64,000 nt of DNA from positions 5,704,001 through 5,768,000 of the forward strand of contig NC_134763.1 of assembly GCF_050436995.1 (NCBI RefSeq), read 5' to 3'. Numbering within the stretch: position 1 is the first letter of the stretch; each line of letters opens with the position of its first letter. The position numbers were made by a program, and so were the translations under genes. The stretch is from Anticarsia gemmatalis (Eukaryota > Arthropoda > Insecta > Lepidoptera > Erebidae). This document shows, piece by piece, positions 13,978 through 26,800 of the stretch. A model generated the notes under the pieces. It had not been told where the DNA came from, searched no databases, and worked only from the letters and a program-made list of their open reading frames with translations.

Positions 13978-16134
13978 AGTGAGTTCATGTTACAACTTAG
14001 TGATATAAACAATGTTATTGCTATGAAGTATGTAAAAGTAAGTTTGGTCCCTCTGCTTCATACTGCAATAGGTAAAATATGTTTCTTTAGTTAATACGCA
14101 CATACTTACATGACCTATGCATTTACAATCATATCAAAAACACAAATAAATAGCATCTTTATTATTGTAAAGATTCTTTGAACTGACATCACAATGACAT
14201 CTGTCACATTAGCAATTAACCAAATTTTCTTAGCGTTTTTCCCATATTCAGACCCTCTAATCGTATTTCTACACTTATGTGAAAGTATATTAGTGTCTTT
14301 TACAAAAACGAAATAGGTAATAAATATTGATAAACGAAGATTATGAAAAACACATCTCACATGATAACTTGTAATATTCCCGGCTCATCTTAATCTTGAA
14401 ATGAAAACGAACAGAATCAAGAAAAAAACATACACTGCGGCAACGTATTTAATGGTTAAATAATGTTTTAAAGCTCAAAATAAATAAAACTCAAATCTTT
14501 ATTCAATAACATCAAGTATGACTGACAGAACACAGCAAATGGCAGCCAAAAAGCCACAGATAATAAAATGAAAATAGAGGTGTGTCTTATTGTAGTATTG
14601 AATTCGGACACATTTTTGTAGATCCAAACTAAATACCTACAAAGGTACCTCGGCACCTAACAAGTCGCTAACAGTCTTATTCATAAAAAAGAACATTATT
14701 TAACATTCGGAAGCTCATACATATTTTTTTTTATCTTGTAATTTTTAAATGTAGGTATCGTAATTTTAAAAGCTGAGCTTACTAGTAACGTAGGTACCTA
14801 TCATGTTTATGTACCAGCAGCTCTTTCCTTAAACGTATAATAAACCGTGCAAGATGCCTATAAAACTATAAAATAGTTGGTGGTTTTATAATTTTTCAGA
14901 CTTTTACAGATTTTTTTATTAGCCACGCTCGAAATTATTAATTTATTTCATAGAAAAATAAATTATCAGGACACTGTTCATAACTAAGAGTAAACAGCAT
15001 GGTGGGCGAACCCAAAAACCCAGCTGACTCAAACTTAATTCAATTTACTGTTCTTTTTCTACTTCCTATTGTAAAACACTATCTTGTTAAAATAATAATT
15101 CTTGTTGTAAATAATTTTATTCTTTAGATCTGATTTAAATGACGACTCTTTAAATTAAAGTTAGCTTGTTAAATGAAAGTATAGTGAATTTCTTTAAATA
15201 AATATATATCAAGTCATACAAAAATGTAGATATATTAGGTATAGTGAGATGATTGAGCTGCGCATTACATGACATTGATTTACGAATACGTTGCGTTTTG
15301 GCTGTTAATATCATTGCCATTGCCGATATCCTACCAGATAAAAAAAAAGTTGTTTACTAAAATTAAAGTTATTCATTTATAATTTTTGCTAACAATTACG
15401 CAGTACTGTTTAGAATATTTTGTAAAATGAATAGGTTGCTTCAAAACCTATCCACTTAGACTAAAAACTGTGATATTTAATTGTTAATTTAGGTGTAATA
15501 TAAGTTATTAGATGCAGGCTTTTTAAATGTCGCGCCTTTTGCCCTTCGATTTGAGAACCCCGTTTTTGAAGCGTTGTTGTGAATCCAATATGGCGATATT
15601 TGATGTTGTACTATTTTGAAGGTACGTCAAATTGACGATTCTATAATGATAATTCCGGTAAATATCGTATTGTCTAAGAGTTTTCAATATCCAACGAAGA
15701 GTTTTAGTATTAATTAATTGTTCACATAAGTTTTAACAGTGTAAGGAAAAGCTTACAATTTGTATTGTTTTGTTTGTGATTTCCGATATTTCAATGATTA
15801 TTCCATTGTTTTACGAAATTATAAAATGTGTTTTCATGTGTATACCTTGATCATGTTTTGGAGTAGAGTTTTGATACACGATTGACGTAAAGTCTAGTCG
15901 TAATTAGGTGTGTTTCACATAAATTGAAGAACAAGATGGAATGTAATTACGGTAATTACAATCGCAAAAATTACGTACTGATTTCTTTACAAAATGTGAT
16001 ATTTTTGTTACAGAAGTGCACATGTTTTTATACAAATGGGAGTTAAGTAATTTACTGTTGAGGTGCATTAGATTAGCGCCATAATAATTGATTCATTATT
16101 TGAGTACCTAGTGTTTAGAGCGCTGACTATTATC
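13978..16134. promoter_or_regulatory. Divergent intergenic interval between INO80D-like and PPP4R3
   Basis: The two genes are transcribed away from each other, with start codons 2.16 kb apart. The sequence is AT-rich with no protein-like ORF. A CpG-bearing patch at about 15.52-15.62 kb, including AATATGGCG, lies about 0.5 kb before the PPP4R3 start and is the likeliest site for its promoter or 5' UTR. No TATA box was convincing on either side, which is usual for housekeeping genes. Confidence 0.45.
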
Positions 16135-19100
16135 ATGACAGACACAAGACGAAGAGTTAAGCTTTACGCTCTGAACGCAGACCGACAATGGGATGATAGA
16201 GGAACAGGACATGTGTCGTCATGTTATGTTGAGAGGTTGAAAGGCACCTCGCTACTGGTGCGCGCTGAGTCAGACGGCTCTCTTCTTCTGGAGAGTAAGA
16301 TACAGCCGGACACAGCATATCAGAAACAACAGGATACATTGATAGTATGGTCTGAAGGTGATAACTTTGATTTAGCATTAAGTTTTCAAGAAAAAGCTGG
16401 CTGCGATGAAATATGGGAAAAGATTTGTCAGGTGAATATACTTTTGATGTTATATAAGTTTATTTACATCAGTTTTTATACATATTTACTAAATATAATT
16501 CCAATAGGAAACATAACCTACACTGAAGTTAATGTTCTTGTATGGTGTATATTCAGTATTCAGACATACATCATCATAATCAACAGTACATAAATCACTG
16601 TCAAGAATTGTAACTGGGATTACTGTATATTAAATATACCATACATATCACATCTTCAACATCATAATTTAATGTCCAAAATGATCATTGAACTGAGTGA
16701 TATCAAAGTATAGTTTTCAAATAGTTGAATGTTTCAAGTTTCTAATATGGTTTTTCTTTTATTTACAGGTACAAGGAAAAGATCCATCAGTTGAAATAAC
16801 ACAAGATATTGTGGAGGAGTCTGAAGATGAGAGATTTGATGAAATGTCAGATAGTGTGCAACCTGTGGAATTGCCAGCATGTGAAATGGGACGTCTTGAA
16901 GACATCAGTGAACTTGTGAATAGTTGTTTGGTTACACCGGCTCGCAAAGACAAACTTGCTGCAGCACTTGAGAGTCAGCACTACATTAAGAAGTTGCTTA
17001 ACCTGTTCCACATGTGTGAAGACATTGAGAATATTGAGGGACTTCATCATCTCTATGAAATATTCAAAAGTATATTTCTTTTAAACAAAAACACACTTTT
17101 TGACACAATGTTTGCCGATGACACTATATTTGATGTTGTGGGCTGTCTTGAGTATGATCCTGGGTTGCCTCAGCCTAAAAAGCACAGAGAGTATTTGAGA
17201 GAGCTAGCAAAGTTCCGTGAGGCCATTCCTATAAAGAACAAGGACTTGCTTGCTAAAATACATCAAACATACAGAGTACAGTATATCCAAGACATTGTGT
17301 TGCCTACACCTACAGTTTTTGAAGACAATCTGCTTAGCACATTGTCAAGTTTTATATTTTTCAACAAAGTAGAAATAGTGAAACTCATAGAAGAAGATGA
17401 GAAATTTTTGACAGATTTGTTTAAACTTCTTATGGATGATAAGACTCCAGATGTTAAGAGACGGGACCTAGTTCTGTTTTTAAAGGAATTTTGTAATTTT
17501 TCACAAAACTTACAACCTCAAGATAAGGATGCTTTTTATAAAACTTTAGTATCTCTGGGTATCCTGCCAGCATTAGAAATCACTCTAAGTATAGATGATC
17601 AGAAGACTAAGACTGCATCTATAGACATTTTAACTTACATTGTAGAGTTTTCACCCTCAGTTGTGAGAGATCACACATTACAACATGCTAACAACACTGA
17701 AGAGGTATGTATCATGTCTGTGCTCCTAAAACAAGTAAAAGTTGTTACCACTCCTAGAAGCTAGTTGCATTCACTTCAATATATACAAGTAAAAGAAAAA
17801 AATTGACCTATATCAATGAAATAAATAACTAATTAAGATTGCATTTTTCTAGGAGCAGATGTTACTAAATATAGTGATAGAACAGATGTTGAGAGACCGT
17901 GACCCTGAACTTGGTGGTGCAGTGCAGCTCATGGGTGTCCTACGCATTCTCCTGGACCCCGAGAGCATGCTTGCATCTGTTAATAAGAGTGAAAAAGCAG
18001 ACTTCCTAAATTTCTTCTACAAACACAGTATACAAACACTAATAGGTAAGTTTCCTTTCTTTAATTTGTTAATAGTGTAATTAGAATGTACACAGATTCA
18101 TAGAACAGCAGAGAAAACAAGTATTGAGTATAAGTCATAGTGTAGTTATCTATATTAATTCTGTTTACAATATATTCCAACTGGACCAGTATTTTAGTAT
18201 TTGCAATTCTAATAAGTAATAATGAAATAAGCACTAGATTTTTATTCTGACTCTGATTACATTGTGGTCAATGACAACAGGTTATGAATATAATTACTGG
18301 TTTCAATAGAAAAGCTTACAAGCTGTGTTATTAAGTATTAACTTTTGCCTGATTCTTGATCTATGGTCACTTGTAGGATTAAAAGTTATCAAGGATTCTG
18401 TATCTAACATTTTGTAAGAGGGAATTTTTATGAATATTACAGATAATATTTCCATACACAGACAATATTGAACCACTAATATAGCCATGCGAATCACGTA
18501 GTGTTATGTATACATTAAAGTTGTGCTATAGTAACTACAAGTTTTTAGGCTTACCCTTATAACAAATACTTTTAAGGTAGAGTAAGTAAGGAGTATCATC
18601 CACCATCGATCGCGCGCGGCTATGTTGCGCGGTCGATGTATGTATGAGGTCGGCACCTCTCCTTTAGTGATAGGCAGCTTTACAATATTGTTCAGGTTTA
18701 TTTACCCCCGGTTTACAATATTGTTAAGGTAGATTTACCTCAGAAACCGAGGGTTAGTGGCGCATTTGACATGTGCATCTTATGTTTGACCTTACAAGAA
18801 CGTTTGGCAGTTTCGACATTTGCATCCACTTTCAGACCTAGCATCTTTGAAACGTTGTTAGTGTTACAAAGATGTTACGCGATGTTACATCCAAGTGATT
18901 AAATTAGTATTTTCTTTCATTGGATACCTATTTCTGTGCTCATTTCATGTTATTTACCTGCAGCTCCTCTGTTAGAAAACACGACGGGAGAGAAGCCGCT
19001 AAGGGAAGACTACCACACAGTGCAGCTATTGGGCCTTGTCCTCGAACTCCTCTCGTTCTGTGTTGAACATCACACCTACCATATCAAGACCTGCATATTG

Positions 19101-22100
19101 AATAAGGTGAGAATAACAATGCATAATACCTACTATCTTGATTTTTGTGTCCTTAACTGATAACAATGTGTTAGTTTGCAGTGTAAATATTTATAAACGT
19201 TGTTGTCAAAGATTGGATATAATCCCGTGACCTGAAATGCACAAGAAACTTTTTATTATTATATTAATTTTAATGTATTTCAATTGGCTTAAGTTCGCCT
19301 ATCTAGCAATACCAAAGTGATAGTGAAGTAAATAATATCTTGTATAATTATTTAGTTGTGCGTAGTCATGACTACGTCGTCGGCAAGTCTGCGTCATTGC
19401 AAAGTCACAGTGATATCAATCGGTATACGCATGGACTGCATTACAACTGCAAAAGTGTAGATTGCAGATACTTAGAAGTGCAGTCATAATCTCTTTTCAT
19501 CGGAGTAAAATCGGTAGATAATTCTCGACTGGAAATAAGACTTTCACACAGAGTTAAAAATCGGGATGATAAATAAAAAAAAAAAAAAATTACCCTTCAG
19601 TTAAAATGCATAAATTTGTTCTGTAAAAAATTAGGGATTTTATTTTTTTCGTTTCACCCAGATCAAATATCTATAAAAAGTCATATCATATTGTTTATTT
19701 AATGTTGTACTAATTAGGATGTTAATCACCTACTTATGTATAGATAGCTGCCAATGTCGTACGATGTTTTATGCGTTATTTAACAGCTGTTTTGCGGTAC
19801 CGTAACAAATAGTTATGTAATGACTAATCTTTTGTGTTTACCTTTTGTCAGGGAAAGCCCAGAGAGATTGCAAATCTTATCAACTGTTTTTATTATTGTC
19901 ATTTTTATTTATCAATGGCATTTCATTCAATTACATAATTTTTGCAATGACTCATTCACTTAGGCGCCGCTTCATAACATATATCTACAAGCACCTAAGA
20001 GGCGCATGATCTGTTATATCCGAAGTAAAGACGAAATAAAAAATAATATATCCTTGGCCTGTGTTGCTTGACAAACACTGTCCTTCAACGGAAGAAAGTT
20101 GCAAGCCTACGAAAAGTTTGAACTTCTTTTAACACACTAGGTTGCACATTAATGTACTAAGAAAAAATATAAATTACAAATTATATAAAAAAAAATCTGT
20201 GCGTTTAATACTTATTAATAACATAACACAAGTAATAAAATGCTTAGGTTCGACATAAAATGACATGAAAGAACTATAGTAAAAGCCTGTTTATTGCAAT
20301 GAATTTTTCATGAATGAACAATGACTAATTGAATAGATAAAGTCGCTCGACTAATCGCCTATATTTCTTTTCAGTCAGATTTAGGTACAAGGTCAGTCGT
20401 TGTTAATGGTAATGACACCTTCCTTTTAGTAATAGTTAATTGATTTCAGTGCAGCGTTTTGTTGATTATTTTTCTTTGAAAGTAATCTCAGTAACAGGTC
20501 TTCAGAAGTATTAAAATATTGTAAATAGGTGAAAAGGCCACATAAATTCATTACCTATGCAAGAACCGCGTAAAGACTTACGTCTTAGTTACTTATTGAA
20601 ACTTAAGTTTTAATAAAATAATAATGCTCTATATTAATTAGGTCTTAATATGATTTCACATGTTATACGTTTATTCAGTGCGTGTGCGTTCATTTTCGTG
20701 TGCTGACCACAAAATAAAATACTTTAATATTACTACTAACAATTTTATCCGTGCACTAAAACTAAATTGACATGTTTCAGGACCTTCTTCGTCGCATACT
20801 GGTGCTGATGAGGTCGACACACACCTTCCTGGTGCTCGGCGCGCTCAGGTTCATGAGGAAAATCATCGCGCTCAAAGACGAGTACTACAACAGATACATC
20901 ATCAAGGGAAACCTCTTTGCACCAGTCATAGATGCTTTCCTTAGAAATAATGGCAGGTATGTCACTGAAAAAGTAAATATTGTCGTTTATATGTTTTTGG
21001 CAGTTCTTATTAGAAATAGGATATATAGGAATGAAGCATACTTGATAACAAACATAATCTTTGAGTGAAATCTAATATAATCATTTTTCCTAGTTCTTAC
21101 GCATCCCTGATATGCCCAACTATTGTTCACATCTAAAGCTCCTCTAATATTTTTTCACATTACTTTTCAGGTATAACTTATTAGATTCTGCAATATTAGA
21201 ATTATTTGAATTCATCAAGTTGGAAGACATAAAGTCACTATGTTCGCATGTCGTCGAAAACTATGGAAAGATCTTGGAAGATGTTGAATATGTACAGACA
21301 TTCAAAGCTTTAAAAACGCGTTATGATCAACACCAGGACAAACTTAAGGAGAGAGATAGAGGTGAGTGAATATTTTGTTATCCTAAATATATTTTACTAC
21401 CTATCTGCGTATCGTGAACCATTTATCTTACAAAATAATTTGACGCAAGAAAATTGGCTTTTCTGTGATTTTTTTTGTAACAGCATGTCTAAAAATATTT
21501 GCTATTTCTTGGCAGACACAACTTAACTACAACATTTTAGTTGTGAGAAAGTAATATTTAAAATTTATGGCAGAGACAGAAATCTTCAGAAATACTTACT
21601 TCCATACTTAGTTCAACTGCAGTTAATATTCTTAATCTTACAATTTTATGGGGTGTATGCAGCTTGTATTGTATATTAGACTAGCTGACCCGCGCAACTT
21701 CGCTTGCGTCACATAAGAGAGAATGAGTCAAGATTTTCCCCGTTTTTGTAACATTTTTTATTGCTACTCTGCTCCTATTGGTCGTAGCGTAATGATATGT
21801 AGCCTATAACCTTCCTCGATGAATGGGCTATCAAACACCGAAAGAATTTTTCAAATCGGACCAGTAGTTCCTGAGATTAGCGCGTTCAAACAAACAAACA
21901 AACAAACAAACTCTTCAGCTTTATAATATTAGTATAGATGATTGTGAGAACAATGCATTATTGAATAGTCGTATGAGTTTAACGGTGGCGTGTTATCCGC
22001 AGTGAGCGGCAGCGTGGGCGTGGGCGAGGCGGTGGTGCCGTCGCTGCTGCGCACGCGCTACCGGCGCGAGGCGCGCGCGCCCGACGACGAGGAGGAGATG

Positions 22101-23832
22101 TGGTTCAACGACGACGACGAGCTGGACGACGAGCCCGCGCTCGAGCCCGCCGCGCCGCACGCGCCGCACGCGCACCCGCACACGCCGCCCGCCAACCACG
22201 CGCACGCGCACCACGCGCTAGACGCCATCGGTATGTCACACTCACCACTCGTTCCACACATTCGTCTGCGTACTGCAAGTAGTCTTTTCAATAATGAACT
22301 GACTACCGAAATATCTTTACATTATTGTGCATAAAGTACTTCCAGATGTAACGCAATTACTCAATGTAGGCCTACAAAACTGCCTTTGGATGTGGTGTGT
22401 AGCGTGTAACACATCAAACAAGAAGTTCGATGATTTGTTCTCGATTATAATCGTAAAAAATTAAATATGTCGATTATAACTTCCTCTATTGTATTGCCTA
22501 AATATTTATGTAAGGCTACCCTTATTGTTCTTGTTATCAAAATATATTTCGCTAATTGGCGCAAGCCCTTACTCGCCTTTGCCCGCCTCGCAGGAAACGA
22601 TGGGGTGATCTATTTTTAGACGAACCGAAATGACGTCGATATAAGATTGTAATTTTAGATTTCCCGCCTTAGCTGCGATTTCTCCGATAAATTTATCATA
22701 TTTTGTAGAGTTGCGCGCGGCACTATTATTTTTGACAATGTAGTTTAGTATATGCAATTATAATTGCACATTCTCATTTACATCGTAGTTAATTTACAAT
22801 ACTATCTACATTTTCTGTTTCACTTTTCCCAATCACACCGAGTACAGCTACAAGTTTGACCTTATAATCTGTGTTTTTCTTTGTAATTATATCTACAATC
22901 ACTGTCATTAATTGAACTTTGCACCATTGGCGATAATATGCGATGTCTACGTAATACTTTCGGTCGTGATTTATCATATTTATTTTCTTCCAGGGAAAAT
23001 TGTTGAAAAGAAGGTATGTTCGAATACTGAAAGCGTGAATGGGCCAAGCAGAGTACTATTGAGCACGACGACTGCCAGCAAGCCGACGCACACTGACGTT
23101 CAGGTATCCTCGCCCAGATTACTCAATAAGGTAAACTTTTAGTTCCCTCACTCCTCTACTCTACTCGCTTCGCTGGGGAATCATGATGACGCGGTATTAT
23201 TTCAAATGATAGATTCAAAGAAATGAGTACACTCCCTGCATGGTATATCCCTGTTTTTGGGATCGGTATAAGTTTTTAAAATAGGTCAATTTTAAAAACT
23301 TTTGTTAATCGGTTGTTGTTTGCAGGCTTGCGCTTTTATAAGTCTAACATTGTACAAATGCATTGTTGGGTACAGATTTAGAAAACTTACATTATGCGAG
23401 GTAACAATGCACTTTGGGTATTTTAATGCTCGTGCATTTTTTACCAACAAAAATTAACTGAAAAGAGTAAAACATGTCTTCCAAAAATAATGTTTATAAC
23501 AGGTTTAAACTAGTACCTGTTTGAAATGTTGTCTATCATCTGTGCTTGTTTGTTATTTGCCTTCATATTGTTTTTGTGTGTTTGCTATTAATCATATAAA
23601 TACTTTGAGTGGCAAATGAGTTTTTATTATGTTCAACTACATGCGTGACATCGCTTTGCCTGATTACCATGGTCCGTTGTTGACATTGCCCGACACGAAC
23701 GTTAATGAGGAGTTTGACTGGCAGGGTTTGGTGGACTACGACGGCGACTCGGACGAAGAGGAGGAGGGGGGCGGCGGAGGCGGCGGCGGCGGCACGGAGG
23801 AGCGCGACGCCAAGCGGCCGCGCCTCGCGTAG
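16135..23832 (+). CDS. PPP4R3: Serine/threonine-protein phosphatase 4 regulatory subunit 3 (falafel/SMEK; 9 exons, 802 aa)
   Basis: Exons: 16135-16431, 16769-17704, 17853-18045, 18964-19106, 20781-20956, 21171-21361, 22003-22230, 22994-23130 and 23725-23832. Together they make 2409 nt with consistent phases. The start MTDTRRRVKLYALN matches the insect family start. Residues 1-105 form the EVH1/PH-like substrate-docking domain and about 165-360 the SMK-1 domain, followed by ARM-type helical repeats to about 645. The tail is low-complexity with EEEMWFNDDDELDD, a His/Ala/Pro stretch, then GLVDYDGDSDEEEE, polyglycine and KRPRLA, a likely nuclear signal. The protein targets PP4 catalytic subunit with PPP4R2; in flies falafel acts in JNK signalling, centromere integrity and neuroblast asymmetric division. 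Intron 6 holds a Helitron-like insertion. The last exon's acceptor (GGCAG/GG) has a weak pyrimidine tract, and the same frame stays open upstream to 23629, so its left edge could differ. Confidence 0.96.
18604..18742. repeat. Intronic hairpin and two-copy direct repeat
   Basis: In PPP4R3 intron 3, CATCGATCGCGC and GCGCGGTCGATG at about 18604-18638 can pair with one mismatch. Shortly after, TTTACAATATTGTTCAGGT (from 18679) is repeated as TTTACAATATTGTTAAGGT (from 18712). The second copy leads into a CAGAAACCGAGGG motif seen in common lepidopteran repeats. This is probably the remnant of an interspersed element; no boundaries could be fixed. Confidence 0.4.
19361..19376. repeat. Perfect 16-bp palindrome
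   Basis: CGTAGTCATGACTACG is its own reverse complement and lies in PPP4R3 intron 4. No gene or repeat boundary was found beside it. It could be a binding site for a dimeric factor or chance. Confidence 0.5.
21680..21938 (-). mobile_element. Non-autonomous Helitron-like element in PPP4R3 intron 6
   Basis: Read on the minus strand it begins A/TCTATACTAATATTATAAAG, carries a short GTTT microsatellite, and ends with a CGCAAGCGAAGTTGCG hairpin, then CGGGTCAGCTAG/T. The TC start, a 3' hairpin about 10 bases before CTAG, and insertion between A and T without a target duplication are Helitron hallmarks. It encodes no protein. A second copy in the opposite orientation at 56826-57089 matches along its length and differs mainly in the microsatellite. 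Confidence 0.78.
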
Positions 23833-26800
23833 TGGCGCCCGCGTCTGTTTCAAGGAATATAACGAGCTCTCCGCCCCGTCTCGCTACCTGTGCACGTGAC
23901 ACGACGTCCCAGTGAAACTATCTAATGTAAGACAAGTTTATGTATGCTGTGGTCATCGATCTGTCCGCGGTACCGCTCTGTTACACTATTGCGATGTCTG
24001 CGTTCTCGGCCTTTCGTTTGTGTAAACCGGTCGCGCGGTTCGTCTCTTTAGTGTGACGGAGTCGTTTGATAATGATACGATTTTATTGTAGACGTATAGA
24101 GTGGCCGTCGACTGTGTTCGGGGGGCAAACGCGAAAACCTCTGTGAGGGTGTCAGTAACGAGGCGGCACCTGAATGTTTGAGTTCAGAGTGCGTTTTTGT
24201 GATTCCTAGGTTCTAAGTTCTCACTGTCACTGCCATCCTTAGCTGTTCGGTCTCTCGTCCCCCAGAATACACCGCGTGTCACGTTCTCCAGCCGATTGCA
24301 TTTAAATATCGACGCGATCGGTGGTTACTTTGCATTCGTTAGTCAACGCCGCTAGACAGTGAAGTACCTTTAGCTGCTGGGTTATGTCCATTATTTGTAA
24401 ATATAAAGTGGTGACACTCGAGTGTTCGACTTTAGTTAGTTAGTGTATGAAGTTCTTCATACTTTGTAGTGTAATAATATACTTCAGATGGCATCAGAAA
24501 GTAGAACAAATATTGGTTACAAGGTGTATTTAATGTGAACTAATTTTAACGGTTAGGTTACTTTTGTCAAGAATTGTAAACACAAAAAGTACAAAGAAAA
24601 TATGAGTGGGAATTAAACGTCTAATAATAAATAATAATAGAAAAAAAACACCATGAACGCGATATGAAAATGTAAAAATGTACGTATTTATAAAAATCTT
24701 AGTTTATGAAGGATCACAAGACCAATCTTTTTTTTAGAGACATTTAAAATCATTATCTGTGCTGTGGAATTGTTACTCACTAGTGCGTTATCGTATCACA
24801 AACAGATTTGTATCGAATATAATCTGTTAAGAGACAAACAATCGGGTTTTCGTTTTGAAACAAATGTTTAATGGTTTTCATTAAAGACAAGTCAACCGTA
24901 AGTTATTTACGTGAACTCTCGGATGTATGAATATTTATTTTCTCAATAATTTGCATTCCTTCTTAAGTGTTGAGCTTTGTGGAGATTACAATTTGTACTT
25001 TTCCAATAATTATTTTTGCAGTAATCATTACAAAGGTCCTGTTTTAAGCATGTAACATATTTGAGATAAGTAATGATTTTTTGTTGTAGGGCTTGTTTCT
25101 CCACCATCAAACACAGTTATACAGAAAACAATTACATTTTCCAGGTTGCATGAAAAAGAGATAAGTAGGAATGGCATTGATGCTTCCAATGTTACAAAAC
25201 AATGTCAATATTAATAAATCCTTTTCTAACAACTTCTGCAAGAAAAATAATAAGAATTTTCTTGTTGGTTTTGTTTAAAATGGGTTTATTAAAATGTACG
25301 ATAATATGTACCACATGATCTTCCCTAATAATTATTATCTGTATAACAGTGTTAGATGGTAGCGAAATAAGTGTTTGTCGTGACAAATCTCCTAAGAGCT
25401 CTGCCTTTGTTGAGAGTAGAGAATAGTTTTATGGTAATAAAAATATTTTTGTTACATTTGCATGAATCCTATTAGTGAATTAATGTAATATTTTAACTAT
25501 TCATGTAACACTACATTGCCACCAGAGTATCTTATTCACTTTTATATGTATGTGCAAAAGCATATTATTATTAAGATTGGTGTGTATATAAGAGTGATGA
25601 TTAGTTAAAATGTTATTTGTATGGCAAGAAATCAGGGCTGCATTTTTAAAGACATAATGTAAATTATATAGAAATATTGCTGTCTTTAAAAATATAGCCA
25701 AGTTTAGTTTGAATTTATATATAACTAATAAAGAGTTTTATTATTATAATGTTCACTGTCCCCATCTCACACAGCAATGCTGATCTTTAATACATTTGAA
25801 AATGTAAATAAATAAATACAATAATTACAGATAGAGTTTCAATATCGATTGAGGCATTTTTGTTACATAAAATAATAGTAAATAGTAATATATGAGAAAT
25901 ATTTTGTACCTTTGTAACTGCAATAAACATTTTTTAACTGAAACATAGAACGTAACTTAGTAATGTAAATGTTTAGATGAGGACAGTCAACACATAATTC
26001 GACATGTTTATCTGGATCCTGACATCATCAATTTAGTTTATTACACCTTGTTTTCTTGTAGTGTGCCAGTTTGTATCTCAACTTGATTTAGTTTACATTG
26101 GCAGCTAACAATATAGTAGTTAGACAAATAACCATTTTTAGTTACTCATTTATTTACTTTAAATAAAGATTTGAAATACAGTTTGTATGAATGTCAGTAA
26201 TTGTTTTGGGATCCAGATTTACCATGCATTATTCAAAATTAACGTATTTTATATTAGGTTAATTGAACCATCAGTGAGTTATAATAATATGTTGCTGTAA
26301 TGTAGTTTTATACATTGTTATTATAGCACTGGTGGCGAGGGCGAAGCCAGTGTGATCCATTTCATCAGAATTTTATTGGTACATGTAAAAATATTTTGTA
26401 AAATGTTTTATTTGAAATTGAGTTTGTACTTTATCTATTCGTGCTTTCCTGGGTCTGCTTCATTTCATAACTTATTTATGTCGGATTAATAACTGTTATT
26501 TATTAAATTATATTGAAATGGATCACCTGCGCCATCCCCGTCATTATATTTCTTACATTAAAAATGAAATGTAAAATCAGTATTAAATTTTTCTTTACTT
26601 TCAACAAAATGTTTCCTATCATTGCTTATATACGATCGTTTGTAGCTTTTTTACACTGCAGAAGTAATGTGTATGTGATAAAATTATCTGATTAAGATCC
26701 ATTTTATTTTATTACTATAAACCTCTAGTTTTATCATTCGTATTTTGTAAATAATATTAGATTTTGTAATATACATTTAATCTGGTGATTATAAACATCT

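Noticed and set aside
14115..14656. Two minus-strand frames (81 and 62 codons) upstream of the INO80D-like start
   Set aside because: They lack family resemblance and phase-compatible splice sites to the gene; typical of AT-rich noncoding DNA.
22100..22282. Arg-rich alternative frames over PPP4R3 exon 7
   Set aside because: They are shadows of the GC-rich coding exon; the chosen frame has the conserved EEMWFNDDDE motif.
23629..23724. Upstream in-frame extension of the last PPP4R3 exon
   Set aside because: The family sequence begins at GLVDY and an AG acceptor lies exactly there; the extension has no counterpart known to me, although the acceptor's pyrimidine tract is weak.
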